Of a DNA stretch of 9,318 nucleotides, positions 1-4,976 are shown in pieces (the first letter of the stretch is position 1; each line of letters begins with the position of its first letter). The notes under the pieces were generated by a model. It made no database searches, had not been told where the DNA came from, and saw only the letters and a program-made list of their open reading frames with translations. Where the stretch lies: the NCBI GenBank assembly GCA_023489135.1, contig JAMDCE010000478.1, forward strand, positions 1 through 9,318. Reading direction: 5' to 3'. A program made the position numbers and the translations under genes. The stretch comes from Chloroflexota bacterium. Lineage in GTDB: Bacteria > Chloroflexota > Chloroflexia > JAMDCE01.

Positions 1-744
1 TTTGAGGAGTTCCCAGGTCTCCGGCAGAACTGGAATCGTCTCCAGTGTTACCTCAGCGGCTACACCGCGAGCTTTGGCCATCTCGTGAAGGTGTCCCAAG
101 AGCCCAAATCCAGTGACGTCAGTGCAGCCGTTTACCGCTACCTGCACCATCGCCTCGGCCGCGCGGCGATTCAGCTCGCTCATGACAGCCGTCACGCGCT
201 CAACGGTGCGCTCGCCCACCAGCAGCCGGTCGATGCCAGTGGTGATGATTCCCGTTCCCAACGGCTTAGTCAGGACGAGAACGTCGCCTGGCTTGGCGCC
301 TGCATTGGTCACCACCTGGTCCGGGTGAACAATTCCCGTTACCGCCAGACCGTACTTCGGCTCGTTGTCGTCGATCGAATGGCCGCCGACGATGCTCGCG
401 CCCGCCTCGGCCGCCTTGTCGGCGCTTCCTCGCAGGATCTCTCCCAGTATAGACATAGGCAAGGTCTTAGCCGGGAAGCCCACGATGTTCAGGGCGAAAA
501 GAGGTTTTGCACCCATGGCGTAGATGTCGGAGAGAGCGTTGGCCGCGACGATGGCTCCGAAATTGTAGGGGTCGTCAACGACAGGCGTAATGAAATCGAT
601 GGTCTGGACAATGGCTAGCTCGTCGCTCACCCGATAGACGGCAGCGTCGTCCAGAGTGTTCATTCCTACCAGCAGGTTGGGATCAGTGGGAGCCGGCACG
701 TAGCGCAGGACCTGCGCCAAGTCCTGAGGACTTATCTTGCACAC
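1..744 (-). CDS. selD: Selenide, water dikinase (SelD), body of the gene, cut by the left window edge and detached from its 5' end
   Basis: SelD makes selenophosphate from selenide and ATP, the selenium donor for selenocysteine and selenouridine synthesis in the cytosol. The frame is open from 744 to the edge (248 codons). Family motifs seen in order are CKISP at the start, LDDAAVY, NALSDIYAMGAKP (ATP/metal-binding region), GGHSIDDNEPKYGLAVTG and TDVTGFGLLGHL. About 70 C-terminal residues should lie outside, judging by the usual length near 340. A stop codon lies just upstream in this frame, because a 106-bp insertion separates it from the genuine 5' end at 907. The only starts left are GTG at 744, which keeps the conserved Cys and Lys but loses the selenocysteine, and ATG at 663, which loses both. 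Neither has a clear ribosome site. The identity is certain; whether this half makes active enzyme is doubtful. Confidence 0.93.
   Translation of the reverse strand, partial: MCKISPQDLAQVLRYVPAPTDPNLLVGMNTLDDAAVYRVSDELAIVQTIDFITPVVDDPYNFGAIVAANALSDIYAMGAKPLFALNIVGFPAKTLPMSILGEILRGSADKAAEAGASIVGGHSIDDNEPKYGLAVTGIVHPDQVVTNAGAKPGDVLVLTKPLGTGIITTGIDRLLVGERTVERVTAVMSELNRRAAEAMVQVAVNGCTDVTGFGLLGHLHEMAKARGVAAEVTLETIPVLPETWELLK
702..742. repeat. 41-bp direct repeat, copy 1 (native selD sequence downstream of the insertion)
   Basis: This copy is identical to 808-848 with an offset of 106 bases. It encodes CKISPQDLAQVLR of SelD on the minus strand and continues directly into the rest of the enzyme. The flanking bases differ from those of the other copy. 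Confidence 0.96.
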
Positions 745-815
745 GTTCCCGAAACAGGGTTACCGCACGGGGGAGTAAGTATACTCCCGGTGTGCTTGAG
801 GCTCCCAAGCGCAGG
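743..815 (-). repeat. 73-bp inverted copy of an internal lysR segment, inserted in selD
   Basis: The minus strand of 743-815 is identical base for base to the plus strand of 1306-1378 inside the lysR gene. I checked it in ten-base blocks and found no mismatch; the flanking bases on both sides differ. Its right end overlaps the direct repeat at 808-848 by eight bases (CCTGCGCT), a microhomology shared by lysR and selD. Its left end joins selD with no shared bases. Confidence 0.97.
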
Positions 816-848
816 ACCTGCGCCAAGTCCTGAGGACTTATCTTGCAC
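808..848. repeat. 41-bp direct repeat, copy 2 (joined to the selenocysteine end of selD)
   Basis: This copy is identical to 702-742. It is attached to the true SelD N-terminus on one side and to the inverted lysR fragment on the other. Together with 743-807 it makes up the 106-bp insertion. Since 106 is not a multiple of three, it shifts the selD frame. Confidence 0.96.
809..823 (-). promoter_or_regulatory. SECIS-like hairpin downstream of the SelD UGA
   Basis: On the minus strand the 15 bases GCGCAGGTCCTGCGC fold into a five-pair stem GCGCA/UGCGC with a GGUCC loop. The loop begins about 32 bases after the UGA, and bacterial SECIS elements lie within the coding region a few tens of bases downstream of the UGA with a G at the start of the apical loop. 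From memory, the top resembles the E. coli fdhF SECIS (GCAGGUCUGC). A second possible hairpin, AAGUCC-UCA-GGACUU at 825-839, lies nearer the UGA but has no G in its loop. An identical copy of the element at 703-717 arose by duplication and has no UGA before it. SelB binding is inferred only. Confidence 0.6.
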
Positions 849-850
849 GC

Positions 851-853
851 TCA
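851..853 (-). other. Selenocysteine codon (UGA) of SelD
   Basis: The codon is TGA on the minus strand, codon 19 from the GTG at 907. It sits in the context HGAG-U-ACK, exactly where SelD enzymes have a catalytic Cys or Sec, two residues before the conserved Cys and three before the essential Lys. Clear SelD homology on both sides of the stop makes readthrough by selenocysteine insertion the natural interpretation. It also means SelD itself would need selenium for its own synthesis. Confidence 0.85.
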
Positions 854-974
854 GCCAGCACCGTGCGAGAAGGAGGTAAGCTTGATCTTTTGACGGTAGT
901 CAATCACCTGTTTGCTCCAGAAATTACATTTTCCCATTCGACTGTTCCGACAACTCGCAACTTACCATACGAGG

Positions 975-983
975 TGCTATAAT
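975..983 (+). promoter_or_regulatory. Extended -10 promoter for lysR
   Basis: TGCTATAAT is a perfect extended -10 element (TG, one base, TATAAT at 978-983). No good -35 hexamer stands 16-18 bases upstream, as is common for extended -10 promoters. Transcription would begin near 990 and give a leader of about 40 bases before the ATG at 1031. The element lies in the divergent selD-lysR gap. TCGCAA occurs at 955-960 and again at 997-1002, on either side of it, and could be part of an operator; that is a guess. Confidence 0.55.
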
Positions 984-1030
984 GCAAATACCCGTTTCGC
1001 AAAGATGATATACCGAAAGTGTTATGACTG

Positions 1031-1924
1031 ATGAATATCCACCACCTTGAGGTCTTCTACGCCGTGGCTAGGCATCTCTCCTACACCCGGGCGGCTCAGG
1101 AGCTTTACATCAGCCAGCCCGCTGTCTCTAGACACGTCCATGCGCTGGAGAAGGAGTTGGGAGCAAAGCTCTTTCAGCAAGTGGGAAACCGTGTCTACCT
1201 CACCGACGCCGGACGCATCGTCCAAGGCTTCGCACAGCGCATCTTCGCTCTTACAAAAGAGACAAAGAGGGCTTTGGCGGAGTTAGAGGGCCTGGAGCGT
1301 GGATACCTGCGCTTGGGAGCCTCAAGCACACCGGGAGTATACTTACTCCCCCGTGCGGTAACCCTGTTTCGGGAACGTTATCCTAGGGTGGAAGTATCGC
1401 TTAGGATTGCCAATAGCCAGCAGATAGAGGAAATGGTCCTCAGGAACGACCTTGATCTTGGCTTTGTAGGTGCTACCGTTCTGCCGGAACTACAGGTGCA
1501 GTCCTACGTGCGCGACGAGTTGGTGCTCATTGTTCCACCTCAGCATTCTTTTGCTACAAGGGAAGCCATCTCGCCTCAGGAATTGGAGTGGGAGCCTTTT
1601 GTCCTCCGAGAGCCTGGCTCAGGCACACGGAGAGTCGTCGAGGAAGAGTTGGCACGAGTCGGTGTGACCCTACGACGGTCTCTAGAACTCTGCGGCTGCG
1701 AAGCGGTGAAACGGGCGGTAGCGGCGGGAATGGGAATCGCGGTTGTCTCTGGCTTCAGCGTAACGCTTGAGGTCAAACATGGGATATTGCGGACAGTGCC
1801 TGTTCCAGAGCTTCGCCTGGAACGAGAGCTAAGCATCGTCTCCCACAAGGACGCACGTCCCTCTGTGGCGAATCTGGCCTTCCTTGCGCTGTTGCACAAG
1901 GCGCCGCTGGCAGAGAGTCCCTAG
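1031..1924 (+). CDS. LysR-family transcriptional regulator
   Basis: This is a 297-residue protein, the usual LysR length. Residues 1-60 form the winged helix-turn-helix (HLEVFYAVARHLSYTRAAQE, then ISQPAVSRHVHALEKELGAK and a wing ending in LTDAGR), followed by a linker helix to about 85. The ligand-binding domain begins near 92 (LRLGASSTPGVYLLP). It resembles the CbbR/CysB-like branch, though the effector cannot be read from sequence. ATG at 1031 is chosen because MNIHHLEVF matches the family start; there is no strong ribosome site. The gene is divergent from selD with 123 bases between starts, the arrangement in which LysR proteins often control the neighbouring gene, so selenium metabolism or a selenoenzyme pathway is a possible target. 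Codons 93-116 also exist as the inverted copy within selD, but this gene itself is intact. Confidence 0.92.
   Translation: MNIHHLEVFYAVARHLSYTRAAQELYISQPAVSRHVHALEKELGAKLFQQVGNRVYLTDAGRIVQGFAQRIFALTKETKRALAELEGLERGYLRLGASSTPGVYLLPRAVTLFRERYPRVEVSLRIANSQQIEEMVLRNDLDLGFVGATVLPELQVQSYVRDELVLIVPPQHSFATREAISPQELEWEPFVLREPGSGTRRVVEEELARVGVTLRRSLELCGCEAVKRAVAAGMGIAVVSGFSVTLEVKHGILRTVPVPELRLERELSIVSHKDARPSVANLAFLALLHKAPLAESP
1306..1378 (+). repeat. Source copy of the inverted 73-bp repeat, inside lysR
   Basis: This is the native copy: it lies in an uninterrupted LysR reading frame and encodes the start of the effector domain (LGASSTPGVYLLPRAVTLF). The other copy at 743-815 disrupts selD. Together the two form an inverted pair with 490 bases between them. 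Confidence 0.97.
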
Positions 1925-2034
1925 CTAATCGCGTGCACCCTCTGGTAGGTCAGACCGAGCGCTGACCCTCGTTCGCCGAATGCCAAACCGCCGCCCCGAA
2001 ACTACTCATCCGCTTTGAGAACGGCAGACCCTGA

Positions 2035-2056
2035 TTGTTCATTTAGGGATGAACAA
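2035..2056. repeat. Small perfect inverted repeat (hairpin)
   Basis: TTGTTCAT at 2035-2042 is complementary to ATGAACAA at 2049-2056 around a six-base loop, TTAGGG. It is not followed by a T run on either strand, so it is not a standard terminator. It lies about 110 bases after lysR and might be a protein-binding palindrome or mRNA 3'-end structure. Confidence 0.45.
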
Positions 2057-2115
2057 ATCGGCTCGTACGTCATCTTATGCCAGCGATTGGCAAGTGAGAT
2101 GCTAGGGGCTTGGCT

Positions 2116-2177
2116 ACCCTCCCGCGGGTTTCATCGACGGCGATGGTCCTCACAGTTGTGGTAACCTGCGGGAGGGT
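2116..2177. repeat. Long palindrome with internal hairpins between convergent genes
   Basis: Arms 2116-2130 (ACCCTCCCGCGGGTT) and 2163-2177 (AACCTGCGGGAGGGT) pair over 15 positions, 14 Watson-Crick plus one G-U. Inside, CATCG at 2132-2136 pairs with CGATG at 2141-2145, and CAC at 2151-2153 with GTG at 2158-2160. The whole can form a three-way junction on either strand. There is no adjacent T run. It may end both convergent transcripts, be a REP-like or MITE-like element, or belong to a small RNA. No choice among these can be made from one copy. Confidence 0.55.
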
Positions 2178-2180
2178 TAA

Positions 2181-2205
2181 GACGTGGTGGGACAGGTCTC
2201 ACGTC
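2181..2205. repeat. Hairpin next to the long palindrome
   Basis: GACGTG at 2181-2186 and CACGTC at 2200-2205 form a perfect six-pair stem around 13 bases. It lies three bases after the long palindrome, and the two together look like one structured element of about 90 bases. Confidence 0.4.
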
Positions 2206-2435
2206 CATTAACAACTCCTGCAAGCGACTACTCTCCTCTATTATTCTACCTGGCAGAATCCTCACAGCACGTCAGACCTGCCTCTACACCTGCCAACGCT
2301 TCGCCTTTATTAGAAGTGGAGCGCCAGGGAATGGCCTATCAGGATCATAGGACGTCCTCACACATTATTGATATCATAGGAAGAGTGGATGAAGACTGCG
2401 GCCTAACATGAAGCGTTTGTCGTCCGAGCCAAGAC

Positions 2436-3227
2436 CTAACGGGCTAGCATCGCTCGGATTATCTCTGAATAGAGAAAATACGAGGCGAAGAGAAAGAGAA
2501 AGATCCCGAACAGCACCTGGACCTGGGTGCTTTTCAGACGGAGGGCGATCCGAGCGCCGAGGTAACTGGCCGGAATCACGGCGACGGCCAGGCTCAGCAT
2601 TAGAACTGGATCGATATGCCCAAGGGCCCAGTGAACGACCGTCCCCGGCAGGGCGAACGCGGCAATGCACATCAGCGATGTCGCCGCAGCCTCGTGCATA
2701 GACAAGCCCAGCACCAGGATAAAGGCTGGTACCAGCAGAAACCCTCCGCCATTGGCCAAGAGCCCCGAGGGAAATCCGACCGCAACCCCAATAAGCACGG
2801 CCAACAGGTCTACACGACGTCCCGAGGGATCCCACGAAACTTCTCTTTCCCTGGTGGAAGCGACCAAGGCCGCCCAGGCGACCCGCACTCCAATTCCCAA
2901 CATCACCACACCGGTCAGGATCATCAGCCAGGAACCAGAAATGAACGCCGTAGCGGCAGCTCCAGCAATGACCGCCGGAACCCCCGCCAGAGAGCACCAT
3001 AAGGCGACATTCAAATTCACCAGACCTCGGCGGTAGTAGGTAAGACCGCCGGCGATGGCCGTGGGAATCGTGACGGGTAGAGGGGTAGCCAGGGCAATAA
3101 GCGGTGCGACCCCCAGAAATAGACGAAGAGTAGGGGTGCTGATGCTGCTACCGCCCACCCCGAAGAGGCCCGAAAGCACCCCTATGAAGAGACCTACCAG
3201 CGCGTAGCCGATCAGCGTAGAGATCAT
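2436..3227 (-). CDS. TauE/SafE family membrane permease
   Basis: This is a 263-residue, strongly hydrophobic protein with about eight membrane segments, normal for this family of inner-membrane carriers of sulfur-containing or organic anions (sulfite, sulfoacetate, taurine-related). Both halves carry the family glycine-rich signature: SGLFGVGGSSISTPTL at residues 19-34 and SGLLANGGGFLLVPA near 154-168. A hydrophilic loop with many charged residues (about 125-138) separates the two halves. ATG at 3227 is chosen because MISTLIGYALVG begins the first membrane helix and AGGTC lies just upstream; the longer frame to 3293 would overlap the preceding gene by 53 bases. The gene starts 13 bases after the phospholipase-like gene, so the two are probably co-transcribed. 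The substrate is unknown. Confidence 0.88.
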   Translation of the reverse strand: MISTLIGYALVGLFIGVLSGLFGVGGSSISTPTLRLFLGVAPLIALATPLPVTIPTAIAGGLTYYRRGLVNLNVALWCSLAGVPAVIAGAAATAFISGSWLMILTGVVMLGIGVRVAWAALVASTREREVSWDPSGRRVDLLAVLIGVAVGFPSGLLANGGGFLLVPAFILVLGLSMHEAAATSLMCIAAFALPGTVVHWALGHIDPVLMLSLAVAVIPASYLGARIALRLKSTQVQVLFGIFLFLFASYFLYSEIIRAMLAR

Positions 3228-3240
3228 TTTTGACCTGACA

Positions 3241-4386
3241 TCAGCTCTTGGCCCGCGGATGTTTGGCCGCGTCCAGCACTTTATCGAACTCACCCTTGAA
3301 GGCTTTAGCCACGCCCGGGTCGTCTATGATTAGGAGGTTCTCGTCGTTCTCCTTGTCGGCGCTCGAGGAAAAGTTGAAACTGCCGACGATGACGATCCTT
3401 TCGTCGATAATGATGACTTTGTGGTGCATCGACCACGGGTTACCGTCGGTGTAAACGTCCAAGCCAGCCTTCTTCATCTTGCCGTACTCAGAGAATTGGG
3501 TCTGGGAACCTGAGGTCTCGAAGACTCCAGAGACAGAAACACCCTGTTTCTGCTTGTCGATAATGGCCTGCCCAATCCCATCGTGCGTAAAGGAAAAGGC
3601 CATGAAGTACACAGATTTCTTCGTCTCCTTCTGAATAGTGTCAATAATGAGATCGGCGCAATCCCCTTTGGGCGAGAAGCGGTTCTTGACGGCGACGCCC
3701 TCGATGGTGAGAGAGGGATGGGGAGCGACATCGGACTTGGCCGGGCCAAACTTGTGCGCAAACATCTGCTCAAACTCGGCCGCGTAATTGGCCGCCAAAT
3801 CCTCGGAGTGGAAAATCCCCATCCAGTTGTTCAAATGATAGGTGTCGCCGTCGGTGTAGTTCCAGGAACCGGCCGAGACCCACTCGTCGTCCACCACTGT
3901 GAACTTATCGTGCATTATGGCGGGCCGCTGGTCGTCGACGATAGGGATACCAGCGGCCTTGAGCTTGCTGAAGGCGCTCTGGACCCTCTTATCTTTAGTG
4001 TTAGTGAGAGTGTCGGTGTCAGTGACCATCCTCACCCTCACGCCGCGCTTTTTCGCCCGCACCATCGCCTCGGCAACATTAGCTAGGTCGAAGTCGTAGT
4101 CGGCCACGTCCATCGTCCGCTGGGATCGGTCCATCAGGGCCACCAACTTCTCGTCGATGCCGCCACGGTGGTTCTTCGGGTCGTCAGGATATTTGGGGTC
4201 AGTGAAGTAGAGCTCGTACCATTGGGTTATGGCTCCCGCGCCTGATTGAGCCTCCATCGTGGCGCCAGATGCGGCTGTGGGCGTGGTCCGATTTGAGGCG
4301 GACCCGGGGCTCAGGAAGGTGCGGCCGACCACAGTGGCTGTCACCAAGATCGCGATCAGAACGATTGCCAGACGCCATTTCCACAT
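3241..4386 (-). CDS. Membrane-anchored or secreted phospholipase D-like protein with two HKD motifs
   Basis: This is a 381-residue protein. Residues 4-22 form one hydrophobic segment after WKW, a signal anchor or uncleaved signal peptide, followed by a Ser/Thr/Ala-rich linker to about 50. Two PLD half-domains follow, each with a complete catalytic motif: HDKFTVVDD (His159, Lys161, Asp166) with SWNYTDGD after it, and HHKVIIIDE (His321, Lys323, Asp328) with SFNFSSSADKENDEN after it. Family enzymes break phosphodiester bonds in lipids or nucleic acids through a phosphohistidine; which substrate applies here cannot be told. ATG at 4386 is preferred because GGGGAG stands six bases upstream; a longer frame starts with TTG at 4452. 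The protein probably acts outside the membrane. It is separated by 156 bases from the gene upstream and is close-coupled to the permease downstream. Confidence 0.9.
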   Translation of the reverse strand: MWKWRLAIVLIAILVTATVVGRTFLSPGSASNRTTPTAASGATMEAQSGAGAITQWYELYFTDPKYPDDPKNHRGGIDEKLVALMDRSQRTMDVADYDFDLANVAEAMVRAKKRGVRVRMVTDTDTLTNTKDKRVQSAFSKLKAAGIPIVDDQRPAIMHDKFTVVDDEWVSAGSWNYTDGDTYHLNNWMGIFHSEDLAANYAAEFEQMFAHKFGPAKSDVAPHPSLTIEGVAVKNRFSPKGDCADLIIDTIQKETKKSVYFMAFSFTHDGIGQAIIDKQKQGVSVSGVFETSGSQTQFSEYGKMKKAGLDVYTDGNPWSMHHKVIIIDERIVIVGSFNFSSSADKENDENLLIIDDPGVAKAFKGEFDKVLDAAKHPRAKS

Positions 4387-4502
4387 CAGCATCTCCCCAA
4401 GACCTGACCCTCGACGCTGCAGACGTGAATGCTTTGCCCCCGTCGCTGTCAATATACCGGATCTCTTTACGCGCCACTGGGATAAGATCGCTTTAGACCG
4501 TT

Positions 4503-4522
4503 GGGACGGTAACGCTCGTCCC
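4503..4522 (-). terminator. Hairpin after the ftsH-linked small gene, weak terminator candidate
   Basis: GGGACG at 4503-4508 and CGTCCC at 4517-4522 form a perfect six-pair stem with an eight-base loop, about 20 bases after the stop of the 142-residue protein. No T run follows on the minus strand, so it is not a classic intrinsic terminator. It may still mark the end of the ftsH transcript or stabilise its 3' end. The rest of the gap (4387-4542) shows no clear promoter for the downstream gene. Confidence 0.3.
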
Positions 4523-4542
4523 TATGAGAACGAGATCAGAAG

Positions 4543-4971
4543 TTAGCCTTCGAGCTCCACACCGGTGGCTTCGGCCACGGCCCGCGCGATATCAATGGCG
4601 ACCTCATCCGCTGTCCCCTCTAGTCTGCCCGGGTCTGCTTCCACCGCGGCGCGTTCATCCACCTCGAAGAGCGGAGCAGCGACCCCCTCCAGCAGCGCCG
4701 CCGGTTTCCTCGTCTCAGCCGCTTCAACTGAGGCCACCAGGAGCCGGCGCAGAGCCAGATACAGCTCGTCCGTGGATCCAAAGCGCTCGGCCCGGGCGAC
4801 AGCCAGCTCAGACACCACAGCGAACAGCGGCCCAAAACCGTAGTCGGTGAGATCGCCCCGCAGAGTCTCGTCGTCGGAAAGACGCTCGACGGCGCGTTCC
4901 ACGTCAGGAAGGCCGTGAGCTTCGCGTTCCTGGCTTCCCGAGTTAGATGAGGTCCAATTAAACAAACTCAT
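4543..4971 (-). CDS. Small acidic protein of unknown function, linked to ftsH
   Basis: I do not recognise this family. It has 142 residues, many Glu/Asp and Ala/Leu and few Lys, and no Cys. There is no signal peptide or membrane segment. A polar N-terminus (WTSSNSGSQERE) leads into a mainly helical body with amphipathic stretches around 22-40, 50-90 and 95-137. The start ATG at 4971 is only five bases after the ftsH stop, with no ribosome site of its own, so translation is probably coupled to ftsH. The frame is a convincing gene because of this spacing, its GC-rich third positions and its consistent protein-like composition. A role with FtsH, for example as adaptor or regulator, is only a guess from position. 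Confidence 0.7.
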   Translation of the reverse strand: MSLFNWTSSNSGSQEREAHGLPDVERAVERLSDDETLRGDLTDYGFGPLFAVVSELAVARAERFGSTDELYLALRRLLVASVEAAETRKPAALLEGVAAPLFEVDERAAVEADPGRLEGTADEVAIDIARAVAEATGVELEG

Positions 4972-4976
4972 TCGGA

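Larger units (their letters stand above)
683..907 (-). pseudogene. selD: 5' end of selD with selenocysteine UGA, reading into an inserted lysR fragment and then a stop
   Basis: From GTG at 907, preceded by GGAG seven bases away, the frame reads MIDYRQKIKLTSFSHGAG, then TGA at 853-851, then ACKISPQDLAQVLR. This aligns with the N-terminus of known SelD proteins, where the position before the conserved Cys-Lys is Cys or selenocysteine. After VLR the frame passes into a copy of residues 93-116 of the neighbouring LysR protein, then out of frame through duplicated selD sequence to TGA at 683-685. As written it encodes about 74 residues if the first UGA is read as selenocysteine, or 18 if it is not. 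An in-frame ATG at 937 is an alternative start. Deleting 743-848 reconnects it exactly with the body of selD. Confidence 0.85.
1925..2435. other. 511-bp gap between convergent genes; no convincing gene
   Basis: The gap lies between the end of lysR and the end of the TauE/SafE gene. It contains an 8-bp-stem hairpin at 2035-2056, a long palindrome at 2116-2177, a hairpin at 2181-2205, and ATCATAGGA occurring twice at 2344-2352 and 2374-2382. An open frame at 2184-2411 has no recognisable similarity and AT-rich third positions unlike its neighbours. No tRNA, tmRNA or riboswitch consensus was recognised on either strand. Confidence 0.6.

Noticed and set aside
85..618. Plus-strand open frame of 177 codons
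   Set aside because: It is the antisense shadow of selD, whose minus-strand frame carries the conserved motifs.
683..848. Insertion sequence or MITE in selD
   Set aside because: The 106-bp block is fully accounted for by duplicated local sequence. The 41-bp repeat is selD coding sequence, not a target-site duplication, and no terminal inverted repeats are present.
2116..2180. tRNA, selC or tmRNA because of the branched fold near selD
   Set aside because: There is no TTC-type T loop, no CCA-adjacent acceptor stem, no suitable anticodon arm and no tmRNA tag reading frame. The vague likeness of GGTTTCATCGACGG to a tmRNA 5' end is not supported elsewhere.
2184..2411. Open frame of 75 codons starting at GTG with GGAGG eight bases upstream
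   Set aside because: The apparent ribosome site is the arm of the long palindrome. The product has no recognisable motif, and third positions are A/T-rich, unlike surrounding genes. It stays possible but unsupported.
2374..3036. Alternative frames over the permease gene on both strands
   Set aside because: They overlap a well-formed TauE/SafE frame with signature motifs and show no motifs of their own.
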